A stretch of DNA of 64,000 nt from an uncultured Roseobacter sp. (GCA_947488305.1 CANKZM010000006.1:186001-250000); one strand, 5' to 3'. Positions 29,338 through 37,522 are shown, counted from the first letter of the stretch. Numbers and translations are program-made. Notes: generated from the sequence alone by a model not told the origin.

Positions 29338-29574
29338 GTTCGGATCCTTCGAGTCACTTTGGGTAATTTTCTGTCGTGCAAGCTGCCATACGCGGAAGAT
29401 TATATCAATCGCAAATTTGCCGCGCCGCAGCAATCTGCCTGTGGGAAAGGTGATCTGGCTCCAATCCGTCTCCGCAACGCCCACACTGCAACTGCATGGC
29501 ACCGTTCAGCGTCCTCATGCAGCGGCAGCCACAAAAAAGGTTTACCAAGCGGCCAATTCTTGAAACAAACCAGC

Positions 29575-30945
29575 ATGACTTCGACGGTGGAATTGCCACT
29601 TTGGTTTTTCGTTCTGATCCTGCTGTTCGCGGCGGTGACCTTTGCATCGCATTTTCTGTTCCCTTCTGTGCGGTGGTTTTTTCGCAGACGGCTGGAAAGA
29701 GCTGTTTCTCGGTTGAACAATCGGCTTGTACGCCCGATTGAACCCTTCAAACTTGCCCGCCGGTACGACATGATCCAGCGCCTGATTTACGATCCGGGTG
29801 TTACGCAAGAGATCGTCAACTACGCCAAAGAACACAAAGTTCCGGAAAACGTGGGCTTCGAAAGGGCCCGTGCCTACGCCCGGGAAATCGTGCCGAGCTT
29901 CAGCGCCTTTACCTATTTCAGCCTCGGGACACGCATGGCCCGCATGTTGGTCAATTCCATTTACGAGGTCTGGACAGGGCCCAAGAACAACGAGGTTATC
30001 CAATCCATTCCGAAAGATGCCACGATTGTCTTCATCATGAACCACCGCTCGAACATGGATTATGTCCTTGTGACCTACCTTGCGGCTCAGACATCTGCTT
30101 TGTCCTATGCTGTTGGCGAATGGGCGCGTGTCTGGCCATTGAGCCGTCTCATCCGGATGATGGGCGCGTATTTTATCCGTCGAAAGTCGCGCGGCGCTCT
30201 CTATCGCAAGGTACTTGCGCGATATGTTCAGATGGCGACAGCGGGGGGCGTGGCGCAGGGTATTTTCCCGGAGGGCGGCTTGAGCCTGACCGGCCGTCTG
30301 ATGCCACCCAAACTTGGGTTATTGTCCTATTTGACTGAGCCTCGGTCGGCATCAGACAGGGATGTTGTTTTTGTTCCGGTTGCGATCAATTACGACCGGG
30401 TGCTTGAAGACCGGGTCTTGATTGCAGCAGCCCAACGCGGCGACCGTCGGTTTGGCGCACGCATTTCGGTTGTAGTTGGCTTCATTCTGCGCAAGTTCTG
30501 GCAAGCGGTTCGGGGTCGCTATGTACGGTTCGGAAAGGCCGCCGTTGTCTTTGGCACGCCGCTTTCACTGCGCGACTTTGGAGAAACAAGACCAGTAGAG
30601 GATTTGGCGAGTGCGCTCATGTCCCGGATCGAGGATGCCATGCCTGTCCTATTGGTTCCTTTGCTCGCACGATATTTTCTGGAGGCTCCTGCTGGTCTGA
30701 AAGAAGATGAGCTGGTTGATTTCGCCTCGCGTGATGTGTTGCATATCGGACAGCACATGCCTGCCATGAGCCCGCAGGAAATCGTTCCGGAAATTCAGCG
30801 GGCGTTGACGCGGATGAAGCGTAACCGACTGGTCGCGCAAATGGACGGTCGATGGTGTATTGAACCCGGTGAAGAGGCGGCAGTGGCGTTTTATGCGAAT
30901 TCGATTTCTCATCGGTTCACGGAAAAGGATGCTGCTGCAGAATAA
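29575..30945 (+). CDS. PlsB-like glycerol-phosphate acyltransferase family protein
   Basis: 456 aa from MTSTVELPLWFFVL; the 97 codons upstream in frame overlap the ecm start region and look non-coding. It has an N-terminal TM helix (about 8-30) and basic juxtamembrane segments. The acyltransferase motifs are NHRSNMDYVL (HX4D), GAYFIRRKSRGALYRKVLARY, FPEGGLSLTGRLMPPKLG (PEG) and FVPVAINYDRVLEDR. These fit the PlsB/GPAT family but the protein is much shorter than E. coli PlsB (about 800 aa). It may acylate glycerol-3-phosphate or a related acceptor. Confidence 0.82.
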   Translation: MTSTVELPLWFFVLILLFAAVTFASHFLFPSVRWFFRRRLERAVSRLNNRLVRPIEPFKLARRYDMIQRLIYDPGVTQEIVNYAKEHKVPENVGFERARAYAREIVPSFSAFTYFSLGTRMARMLVNSIYEVWTGPKNNEVIQSIPKDATIVFIMNHRSNMDYVLVTYLAAQTSALSYAVGEWARVWPLSRLIRMMGAYFIRRKSRGALYRKVLARYVQMATAGGVAQGIFPEGGLSLTGRLMPPKLGLLSYLTEPRSASDRDVVFVPVAINYDRVLEDRVLIAAAQRGDRRFGARISVVVGFILRKFWQAVRGRYVRFGKAAVVFGTPLSLRDFGETRPVEDLASALMSRIEDAMPVLLVPLLARYFLEAPAGLKEDELVDFASRDVLHIGQHMPAMSPQEIVPEIQRALTRMKRNRLVAQMDGRWCIEPGEEAAVAFYANSISHRFTEKDAAAE

Positions 30946-30969
30946 TTCTGCACCCGCTCGGTTATAAAA

Positions 30970-30985
30970 TTACAAAAATGCACCT
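30970..30985 (+). promoter_or_regulatory. EMC-pathway promoter element upstream of ccr
   Basis: TTACAAAAATGCACCT, 94 bp upstream of the ccr ATG, is the partner of the element at 16615-16630. TTGCAATATTT follows 9 nt later, comparable to GCAACTTTATA after the mcl2 copy. The contained ATG opens an in-frame extension of ccr, but the mcl2 copy is out of frame with its gene, so the conservation is not coding. Confidence 0.55.
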
Positions 30986-31079
30986 CCCAGTGTTGCAATA
31001 TTTCGTTCGAGGACATATTCAAATCTCAGAGCGTTGCGATTCTGCGGCGCGGCATGTGTTTAACTGGCTGGAGAGATCA

Positions 31080-32360
31080 ATGGCCCTTGATACGACCATC
31101 GCGCAATACGACGCGCCTGAAAAAGACCTGTATGAGGTCGGCGAGATGCCCCCAATGGGTTACGTGCCCAAGCAGATGTACGCGTGGGCCATCCGTCGAG
31201 AGCGCCATGGTGAGCCTGACAAGGCCATGCTGCAAGAGGTCGTGGATGTGCCGGAACTCGACAGCCAGGACGTGCTTGTCTTGGTCATGGCGGCAGGGAT
31301 CAATTACAATGGGGTATGGGCTGCTCTTGGCGTGCCGATCAGTCCTTTTGATGGCCACAAGCAACCCTATCACATTGCCGGGTCGGATGCCGCTGGCATC
31401 GTCTGGGCTGTGGGCGACAAGGTTACGCGGTGGAAGGTCGGCGATGAGGTTGTCATTCACTGCAATCAGGATGACGGCGACGATGAAGAGTGTAACGGCG
31501 GCGATCCGATGTATTCGCCAAGCCAACGCATCTGGGGGTATGAAACGCCGGACGGGTCTTTTTCCCAGTTCACTCGGGTCCAAAGCCAGCAATTGATGCC
31601 ACGGCCCAAACATCTGACTTGGGAAGAGGCAGCTTGCTATACTTTGACGCTGGCGACCGCCTACCGCATGTTGTTCGGCCATGAGCCGCATGACCTGAAG
31701 CCTGGCCAAAACGTTCTGGTCTGGGGCGCGTCCGGAGGGCTGGGCTCCTACGCGATCCAGCTGATCAATACTGCCGGGGCCAATGCAATTGGTGTGATTT
31801 CCGATGAGAGCAAGCGCCAGTTTGTGATGGACCTGGGCGCGAAAGGCGTCCTGAACCGCAAGGATTTCAATTGCTGGGGGCAATTGCCCACCGTCAACAC
31901 GCCAGAATATGCCGCATGGTTCACCGAAGCGCGCAAATTCGGCAAGGCGATCTGGGATATCACCGGCAAAGGCGTGAACGTTGACATGGTGTTTGAACAC
32001 CCGGGAGAGAGCACTTTCCCTGTTTCTACCTTTGTGGTGAAGAAAGGTGGCATGGTCGTCATTTGCGCGGGGACCACCGGTTTCAACCTGACATTCGATG
32101 TGCGCTACATGTGGATGCATCAGAAGCGTTTGCAGGGCAGCCACTTTGCGCATCTCAAGCAGGCAAGTGCAGCCAACAAGCTGATGTTGGAACGTCGCCT
32201 TGATCCCTGCATGTCCGAGGTCTTTACCTGGTCCGATCTGCCACAGGCGCATATCAAGATGATGAACAACCAGCACAAGCCCGGCAACATGTCCGTTCTG
32301 GTGCAGGCGCCGACAACAGGATTGCGCACGCTGGAAGACGCGCTGGAGGCCCGTCGTTAA
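31080..32360 (+). CDS. ccr: Crotonyl-CoA carboxylase/reductase
   Basis: 426 aa starting MALDTTIAQYDAPEKDLYEVG after GGAGAG. It is a medium-chain dehydrogenase/reductase with VLVWGASGGLGSYAIQLINTAGA (NADPH fold), HIAGSDAAGIVWAVGD, and Ccr-typical segments HCNQDDGDDEECNGGDPM and RMLFGHEPHDLKPGQN. It reductively carboxylates crotonyl-CoA to ethylmalonyl-CoA with NADPH and CO2, the signature reaction of the EMC pathway for acetate assimilation. A terminator follows. Confidence 0.96.
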   Translation: MALDTTIAQYDAPEKDLYEVGEMPPMGYVPKQMYAWAIRRERHGEPDKAMLQEVVDVPELDSQDVLVLVMAAGINYNGVWAALGVPISPFDGHKQPYHIAGSDAAGIVWAVGDKVTRWKVGDEVVIHCNQDDGDDEECNGGDPMYSPSQRIWGYETPDGSFSQFTRVQSQQLMPRPKHLTWEEAACYTLTLATAYRMLFGHEPHDLKPGQNVLVWGASGGLGSYAIQLINTAGANAIGVISDESKRQFVMDLGAKGVLNRKDFNCWGQLPTVNTPEYAAWFTEARKFGKAIWDITGKGVNVDMVFEHPGESTFPVSTFVVKKGGMVVICAGTTGFNLTFDVRYMWMHQKRLQGSHFAHLKQASAANKLMLERRLDPCMSEVFTWSDLPQAHIKMMNNQHKPGNMSVLVQAPTTGLRTLEDALEARR

Positions 32361-32390
32361 ACTTTTGGTTGAGTCGCTCGACCTCTTCGG

Positions 32391-32430
32391 AACGCCCGCG
32401 AATCAAGTGTTTGGCTCGCGGGCGTTTCGT
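32391..32430 (+). terminator. Terminator hairpin after ccr
   Basis: A perfect 11-bp inverted repeat AACGCCCGCGA (32391-32401) / TCGCGGGCGTT (32416-32426) with a 14-nt loop, followed by TTCGTATTTT, begins 30 bp after the ccr stop. The U-tract is interrupted, so termination may be partial. The remaining region to 32577 carries the promoter of the quorum-sensing genes. Confidence 0.7.
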
Positions 32431-32577
32431 ATTTTGCGTGCCATGCCAATAGTATCAACGGCTTGAAAATCGTACCCTCACCATTTCTGGGGAGTAAATA
32501 ACCGCGAATTTCAAGAAAGGTTAGCACATGGTAGAGTTGTATTAATCTTTCGTTAACCTTAGAGAGGCGACTCTACG

Positions 32578-32793
32578 ATGCGTAGTGACTGGATACTGGA
32601 CGTTCTGACGGATTTGAAGACATTTGCGACAGCCAACGACTTGCCTGTATTAGCCGAGCAGTTGGATGATACCGCGATTGTTGCTCTGGCCGAGATCGCT
32701 GCGTTGCACGAAAGGACACAAAGCAACTCTCATGGCGACGAGCAAGGTAGTGGAGGAAGTGTTAGCGGAGCTGGAGCAAGCGGACACGCTTGA
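32578..32793 (+). CDS. Small ORF preceding and overlapping luxR
   Basis: 71 aa. The first roughly 45 residues (MRSDWILDVLTDLKTFATAN, then LPVLAEQLDDTAIVALAEIA) form an amphipathic helical, acidic segment that looks like genuine protein. The last roughly 20 residues are Gly/Ser-rich and encoded in the 62-nt overlap with luxR in another frame. AGAGAGG precedes the ATG. Such a small gene before a LuxR-type regulator would be translationally coupled to it. Function unknown. Confidence 0.65.
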   Translation: MRSDWILDVLTDLKTFATANDLPVLAEQLDDTAIVALAEIAALHERTQSNSHGDEQGSGGSVSGAGASGHA

Positions 32794-33451
32794 GGGCATC
32801 AATGATGCCATTTTCAAACTGCGCAAACACTTCAATATCGAAAACATGGTCTATCATTGGGTGGACAGCGCCGGGGACCAATATGGCTACGGCACGTACT
32901 CATTGGAATGGGCCGCAAGATATCAGGAGCAGAACTATATCCGAATAGATCCGGTTGTGGTGGGGTGCTATCAGCGGTTCCATCCGGTTGACTGGAAGCG
33001 TCTGGATTGGTCGAGCAAGGCAGCAAGAGCCTTTAAGGCGGAGGCAGCTGAATTCGGCGTCGGGAATCAGGGGTATTCAATTCCGATCCGTGGACCTAAC
33101 GGGCAGTTCGCGCTCTTTACCGTAAATACAACTTGCGATGACACTGAATGGGAGGCGTTTACGGAAGAGCACCGTCGTGAACTGATCCTGATCGCGCACT
33201 ATTTTAACCAGAAGGCGCTCGAGTTCGAACCGAACAAGACGCCAGAGCAATTGCAGCCTTTGTCACCCCGCGAAATTGATGCAATGACATTGCTGGCAAT
33301 TGGGTACAGCAGGGCGCAAGTCGCTGAAACGCTTTCGATTTCTGAGCATACGCTTCGGGTTTACATTGAAAGCGCGCGTTTCAAATTGGGGGCGGCAAAT
33401 ACCACGCACGCCGTCGCCCGGGCTCTGAGTCGAGGCCTGATTGTGGTCTGA
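32732..33451 (+). CDS. luxR: LuxR-type acyl-homoserine-lactone responsive regulator
   Basis: 239 aa from MATSKVVEEVLAELEQADTL. The autoinducer-binding domain (about 15-160) keeps the family residues: Trp and Tyr in EWAARYQEQNY, Asp-Pro in RIDPVV, Trp in PVDWKRLDW, and Gly in GNQGYSIPIRG. The GerE/LuxR helix-turn-helix is at about 175-235 (LSPREIDAMTLLAIGYSRAQ, then VAETLSISEHTLRVYIESAR). It senses the signal made by the LuxI homologue encoded 115 bp downstream. The symbol is generic; local names vary by species. Confidence 0.93.
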   Translation: MATSKVVEEVLAELEQADTLEGINDAIFKLRKHFNIENMVYHWVDSAGDQYGYGTYSLEWAARYQEQNYIRIDPVVVGCYQRFHPVDWKRLDWSSKAARAFKAEAAEFGVGNQGYSIPIRGPNGQFALFTVNTTCDDTEWEAFTEEHRRELILIAHYFNQKALEFEPNKTPEQLQPLSPREIDAMTLLAIGYSRAQVAETLSISEHTLRVYIESARFKLGAANTTHAVARALSRGLIVV

Positions 33452-33527
33452 ATCATGGGGTGCTGTTGCGCCCAATGGTTAAAAAATCGCGCGTCGAGGT
33501 CGCCGCCTGTTAAGCAGCCTCAAGTTA

Positions 33528-33562
33528 TTCCTTTGATCGTCCAACGCATCGACCAAAGGAAA
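33528..33562 (+). promoter_or_regulatory. Hairpin sequestering the luxI ribosome-binding site
   Basis: TTCCTTTGATCG (33528-33539) is complementary at 11 of 12 positions to CGACCAAAGGAA (33550-33562 region), with a 10-nt loop. The right arm contains the luxI Shine-Dalgarno AAAGGA, 6 nt before the ATG at 33567. In the mRNA the site would be buried unless the stem is opened. As DNA the same dyad could be an operator. Confidence 0.65.
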
Positions 33563-33566
33563 TACC

Positions 33567-34205
33567 ATGATCCGCTATCTTTATGCCGACCAACTTGACC
33601 AACACCCAACTCTGCGGGATTCCATGTTTCGGGATCGTGCAGACCAGTTCAAAACAAGACTTGGTTGGGACGTCAGCATTGATGAGAACGGTTACGAGCG
33701 GGATCAATATGATGCCCTCAACCCGTTGTACGTGATCTGGGAAAACGCCGATGGAAGCCATGGTGGTTCCATGCGGTTTCTGCCCACGACGGGGCGTACG
33801 ATGATCAACGAACACTTCACCGATATTCTGGGTGGCGGTACGATCACCAGTCCCTTGATCTGGGAATGCACCCGTTTCTGCTTGAGCCGCGATGCGGAAA
33901 GCCGCGTGGCCGCAGCCCTTATGCTTGCGGGCGGTGAAATCATGCAAGGCTTTGGTGTTGCTCACTTTGCCGGTGTGTTTGATGCGCGTATGGTCCGGAT
34001 TTATCGTCTGATTGGGTCTTCGCCAGAAGTCTTGGGCAGCACCGGCGATGGTCGCGACAAGATCAGCGTCGGTCTCTGGGAGTTTACGCCGGAGGCTCAG
34101 GCGAAGGTATCCTCAAAAGCAGGTGTCCCGCTAGAATTATCGCGTCATTGGTTTGAGATGTCATTTGGTAAAGCCGAAACGGTTCAACTGCAAAAAGTTG
34201 GCTGA
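33567..34205 (+). CDS. luxI: Acyl-homoserine-lactone synthase (LuxI family)
   Basis: 212 aa, typical LuxI size. Conserved catalytic-pocket residues are visible: Arg in MFRDRADQFKTRLGW, Trp35 region, paired Asp in ERDQYDALNPLYVIW, Arg in GSMRFLPTTG, and Glu/Arg in IWECTRFCLS. It makes an N-acyl-homoserine lactone from S-adenosylmethionine and acyl-ACP; chain length cannot be read from the sequence. It is downstream of luxR and preceded by an RBS-masking hairpin. Confidence 0.95.
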   Translation: MIRYLYADQLDQHPTLRDSMFRDRADQFKTRLGWDVSIDENGYERDQYDALNPLYVIWENADGSHGGSMRFLPTTGRTMINEHFTDILGGGTITSPLIWECTRFCLSRDAESRVAAALMLAGGEIMQGFGVAHFAGVFDARMVRIYRLIGSSPEVLGSTGDGRDKISVGLWEFTPEAQAKVSSKAGVPLELSRHWFEMSFGKAETVQLQKVG

Positions 34206-34258
34206 TACGGGTCTCTTCCTCTCTGGTGCAGATCCTGCCCTGACTGTAGGGTCGCGCT

Positions 34259-35797
34259 ATGGTAGCGCCGGTTGTCCAATATTCCGAAGATCAGGCCGCG
34301 GCGCATGATGCCGTGGCGGCACTATTGCAGGAAGCGGGTATCAATCTTGACGACCAGCTTCTGACACCACCCAAGAGTTCAAAGACCGCCGTTATGGCGA
34401 TTACCGGCAAGGCCGGGTCGGGCAAGACGCTGCTTTTGGCTGAGCTTTTCAAGACCCTGAAGGACGCCGGGGTCGAGATCGTCTCGGGTGACTACGAGCC
34501 CAGGAAAAAGCGCGATCGCCGGACACTCGCCATTCTGGCACCAACGAATAAGGCGGCATCCGTGTTGCGGTTTCGCGGTGTTCCGGCAACGACGATCCAC
34601 CGGATACTCTACACGCCGGTCTATGATCCTGAATACGAAAAAATCGCCGAATGGCTGGCGGGAACCGGTGAGCGGCCGGAGATCGAAGGTTTGACGGATG
34701 TCGCTTTGGATCGCGCCGCAGAATTCTATGCAAACAACAAATCGATCCCCGGTGCATTGGCCGCTGCGGGGCTGCGTGGTTCCGATTTCATAACCGGCTG
34801 GAAGCGTCGGGAGGAGCCTTTGGACATAGGCTTCGTGGACGAGTCCTCGATGCTGGATGACCGTCAATTCGAAGACCTGCGAGAGATTTTTCCAACGCTT
34901 GTCCTCTTTGGTGACCCTGCTCAATTGGCGCCGGTCAACCAGTCCGGAACGATGGTTTTTGAGAAACTGCCCGCCCCTCGTGTTTTGAATCTGAACCGCA
35001 TTCACCGCCAGCAAGCGGATAATCCTATCCTAGATTTGGCGCATGCCCTTTCTGACCCGGATCTGGGGTTTGAGCAGTTTGAGCGTATGGTCGAACAGGC
35101 GGCACAGCGCGACGAGCGGGTTGTTTGGGGCCAACGCGTCGAAGTCGACCTTATGGCGCGCAGCCCGGTACTGGTCTGGCGAAACGCGACACGCATCCGA
35201 CTGATCAATGCGTTTCGTCATGTTCACGATGCGCCTGAAGATGCGTTGCTGCCCGGTGAGCCCCTGATCTGTGATGGCCTTGAACTGCCTTTGAAACACC
35301 GTAAGAAGCGGCTCGATCTGGAGGCCCGCGGTCTCATAAAAGGGGCGCAGGTTGTCTATCTGGGAGAGGGAAATCGTTCCGGTTTCAGTCGCTTACACGT
35401 TATGGGGGCTGAAGATCCGCAGGTTTCCGTGGCCTCTATCGTGAAAATCGAGAAACCTGACGAAGAGGAACCGTTTATCCCTTTCGCCGCTCGGATGGGT
35501 GCGGTTTTTTTGCATGGCGCGGCGGTGACAATTCACAAAGCGCAGGGCAGCCAGTGGGATACAGTCCAGGTTTTTGCACCCGATCTCTATGCTGCCGCAC
35601 GTATGGGGCGGTCCGAGGCGGGGCAGCCGCTTTGGAAACGTTTGGCCTATGTTGCGATTACCCGCGCGCAGGAGCGGTTGATCTGGGTGGTCCGAAACCG
35701 GTTGGCCAAACCCTTCGAAGCGCTTCGGGTGGATGATTTGCGTGCAGTCCCGGCCGCGCTGCTCTCGTTGGAAAGCCCCGAAGAGCCCGACGTTTGA
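34259..35797 (+). CDS. RecD-like superfamily 1 DNA helicase / ATPase
   Basis: 512 aa. It has Walker A GKAGSGKT (50-57), motif Ia LAPTNKAASVLR, motif II DESSML, motif III LVLFGDPAQLAPV, motif IV-like NLNRIHRQ, motif V/VI HGAAVTIHKAQGSQWDTVQV and YVAITRAQERLIWV. This is a compact 5'-3' SF1B helicase core without the long N-terminal domain of RecD2. It probably unwinds DNA in repair. It follows luxI by 53 bp on the same strand and could be co-transcribed. Confidence 0.88.
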   Translation: MVAPVVQYSEDQAAAHDAVAALLQEAGINLDDQLLTPPKSSKTAVMAITGKAGSGKTLLLAELFKTLKDAGVEIVSGDYEPRKKRDRRTLAILAPTNKAASVLRFRGVPATTIHRILYTPVYDPEYEKIAEWLAGTGERPEIEGLTDVALDRAAEFYANNKSIPGALAAAGLRGSDFITGWKRREEPLDIGFVDESSMLDDRQFEDLREIFPTLVLFGDPAQLAPVNQSGTMVFEKLPAPRVLNLNRIHRQQADNPILDLAHALSDPDLGFEQFERMVEQAAQRDERVVWGQRVEVDLMARSPVLVWRNATRIRLINAFRHVHDAPEDALLPGEPLICDGLELPLKHRKKRLDLEARGLIKGAQVVYLGEGNRSGFSRLHVMGAEDPQVSVASIVKIEKPDEEEPFIPFAARMGAVFLHGAAVTIHKAQGSQWDTVQVFAPDLYAAARMGRSEAGQPLWKRLAYVAITRAQERLIWVVRNRLAKPFEALRVDDLRAVPAALLSLESPEEPDV

Positions 35798-35828
35798 TCT
35801 GGCGGACGGCTCAGGAAAGGGTCTTCGC

Positions 35829-36605
35829 TCAGGACAGGCGCAGCAACCGGAAAGCCGCGGAGGCACCCCATCCGGCAGCAATTGCAATGGCAAGCGACAT
35901 AAGGCCATAGATCAGCGGTTGCTGCCGAGAGAGCTCGTAGAGCCAACGTTCCAACCCGACTTTTTCAACGTCGATGGTGGTCTCGTATTGCCCAACGACA
36001 GTTCCGCCACGTGTCAGGAAAATGCGAGTCCTATAGTCGCCCTCGGTCAACGCAGCAGGCAATCGCACAGAGGTGCGGAAAAGTGTCTGCTCCTCCACGA
36101 CGACGCTGTTTTCATTGAGTTGGTAAATCTCCGATCCTTTACGAATGCGGATCAAGGCCTCGGTGAAGCTCATTGAGTCGGCAATATGTGAAGGCGCTCC
36201 AACCGAGCGGATCGCGCGCGGAACAGAAATTTTGTGCCGCAAATCCTCAACGTTTTTCAGCACCTCATTCAAAGGTCCGCTGGAATGCACGGCATAAAAG
36301 CTCGGAGCCTGATCAACCTCGACAGCATCGGTGTTGACCCAAATGCCAAGCCGTTTTTCCTTGCGGCGCACTGTAATCGGCGTGGAGGGTCCTGCAACGG
36401 TCACAATCACCTGCAAGGGATCTCCGGAGGGGATCGGGTCCTCACGTTTGATAGCGCCAAATATCAGGATTTCCGAGCCGTCGAAATTCGTGGTGATGGA
36501 TACGCGATCCTTACTCAATCCAAGAACAACAGCCTCGTCAGCGACTGCCAAGGTAGCCAGGCTAAGTGAAACGAAAGTAAGGAATGCGAAGATCTGGCGC
36601 ACCAT
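35829..36605 (-). CDS. TIGR02186 family membrane-anchored protein
   Basis: 258 aa with a signal peptide (QIFAFLTFVSLSLATLAVA), a beta-rich extracytoplasmic domain (VLGLSKDRVSITTNFDGSEI, IFGAIKR) and a C-terminal TM helix (about 230-250). This layout and the FDGSEILIFGAI motif fit the alphaproteobacterial TIGR02186 family. It ends convergent with the helicase and starts 2 bp after the TSUP stop, so the two are co-translated. Confidence 0.82.
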   Translation of the reverse strand: MVRQIFAFLTFVSLSLATLAVADEAVVLGLSKDRVSITTNFDGSEILIFGAIKREDPIPSGDPLQVIVTVAGPSTPITVRRKEKRLGIWVNTDAVEVDQAPSFYAVHSSGPLNEVLKNVEDLRHKISVPRAIRSVGAPSHIADSMSFTEALIRIRKGSEIYQLNENSVVVEEQTLFRTSVRLPAALTEGDYRTRIFLTRGGTVVGQYETTIDVEKVGLERWLYELSRQQPLIYGLMSLAIAIAAGWGASAAFRLLRLS

Positions 36606-36607
36606 TT

Positions 36608-37522
36608 CTAATGCCCCTCAGTTGCGCCGATAGAGTATAACTCTGAAGGCATTAGCAACAGGTCCAGCGCGAGCTTGCCACAGACGACAAGCACCATGAT
36701 GGCGAGCAAAATGCGCAACTGTTCGGCTTTGAGTTTGACGCCGATGCGGGTCCCGATCTGCGCGCCGATTACCCCGCCCACAAGCAGCAAAACGGCCAAC
36801 ACGATGTCCACCGTAAAGTTCGTTGTTGCGTGCAGAAGCGTCGTGAAACCCGTCACGAAAATAATCTGAAAGAGCGATGTCCCAACCACCACTTTTGTCG
36901 GCATGCCAAGCAGGTAGATCATTGCTGGCACCATGATAAAGCCACCGCCGACACCCATAATGGCGGCCAGAATGCCCACACAAACCCCTACGATAAGCGG
37001 CGGGATCACTGAGATATAAAGACCAGATACGCGGAAACGCATCTTGAAAGGCAGGCCGTGTATCCAGTTGTGTTTCTTGCGAGGGGGGGGCTTGCCGGAC
37101 TTCGTGTTCCGGATCGCACGCAAGCTTTCCACGAACATCAGGCTGCCGATGATGCCTAGAAAGACAACATAGCAAAGCTTGACCAGCAGATCGACCTGAC
37201 CCTGCGCTTTGAGGTAGTTGAAGATCACAACACCCAACGCCGCCCCGGCGAGCCCTCCTATGAGCAGCACCGTGCCCATTTTGAGGTCCACCGTCTTTCG
37301 CTTCAGGTGTGCCAGGACCCCCGAAAAGGAAGACGCAACAATCTGGTTCGCTTCGGTCGCGACGGCGACAGCGGGGGGAATGCCGATGAAAAACAGAAGC
37401 GGGGTCATCAGGAAACCGCCACCAACCCCGAACATGCCCGACAGCACGCCGACGATCCCGCCCAGACCAAGCAGCAGGAATGCGTTAACCGATACTTCGG
37501 CGATGGGGAGGTAAATCTGCAT
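36608..37522 (-). CDS. TSUP (TauE/SafE) family transporter
   Basis: 304 aa starting MQIYLPIAEVSVNAFLLLGL; codons before it in frame are rejected. The duplicated TSUP motifs are VLSGMFGVGGGFLMTPLLFF and GILAAIMGVGGGFIMVPAMI, within eight or more TM helices. Members move small sulfur-containing or organic anions. The consistent pairing with a TIGR02186 protein suggests a transporter plus extracytoplasmic partner. Not closely similar to the TSUP gene at 15190. Confidence 0.9.
   Translation of the reverse strand: MQIYLPIAEVSVNAFLLLGLGGIVGVLSGMFGVGGGFLMTPLLFFIGIPPAVAVATEANQIVASSFSGVLAHLKRKTVDLKMGTVLLIGGLAGAALGVVIFNYLKAQGQVDLLVKLCYVVFLGIIGSLMFVESLRAIRNTKSGKPPPRKKHNWIHGLPFKMRFRVSGLYISVIPPLIVGVCVGILAAIMGVGGGFIMVPAMIYLLGMPTKVVVGTSLFQIIFVTGFTTLLHATTNFTVDIVLAVLLLVGGVIGAQIGTRIGVKLKAEQLRILLAIMVLVVCGKLALDLLLMPSELYSIGATEGH

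Noticed and set aside
30978-31079. 34-codon N-terminal extension of ccr
   Set aside because: Canonical Ccr begins at MALDTTIAQYDAPEKD, which has its own ribosome-binding site. The extension is promoter DNA containing the element shared with mcl2.
31077-32276. 399-aa open frame on the minus strand
   Set aside because: Antisense to ccr over almost its whole length; ccr is certain, so this is a shadow.
32845-33451. LuxR homologue as a ligand-independent solo regulator
   Set aside because: The signal-binding residues are conserved and a complete luxI follows directly, so a normal paired system is the simpler reading.
33490-33527. Possible lux box between luxR and luxI
   Set aside because: GCCTGTTAAGCAGC near 33511 is only weakly symmetrical and does not fit a 20-bp lux-type dyad well enough to call.
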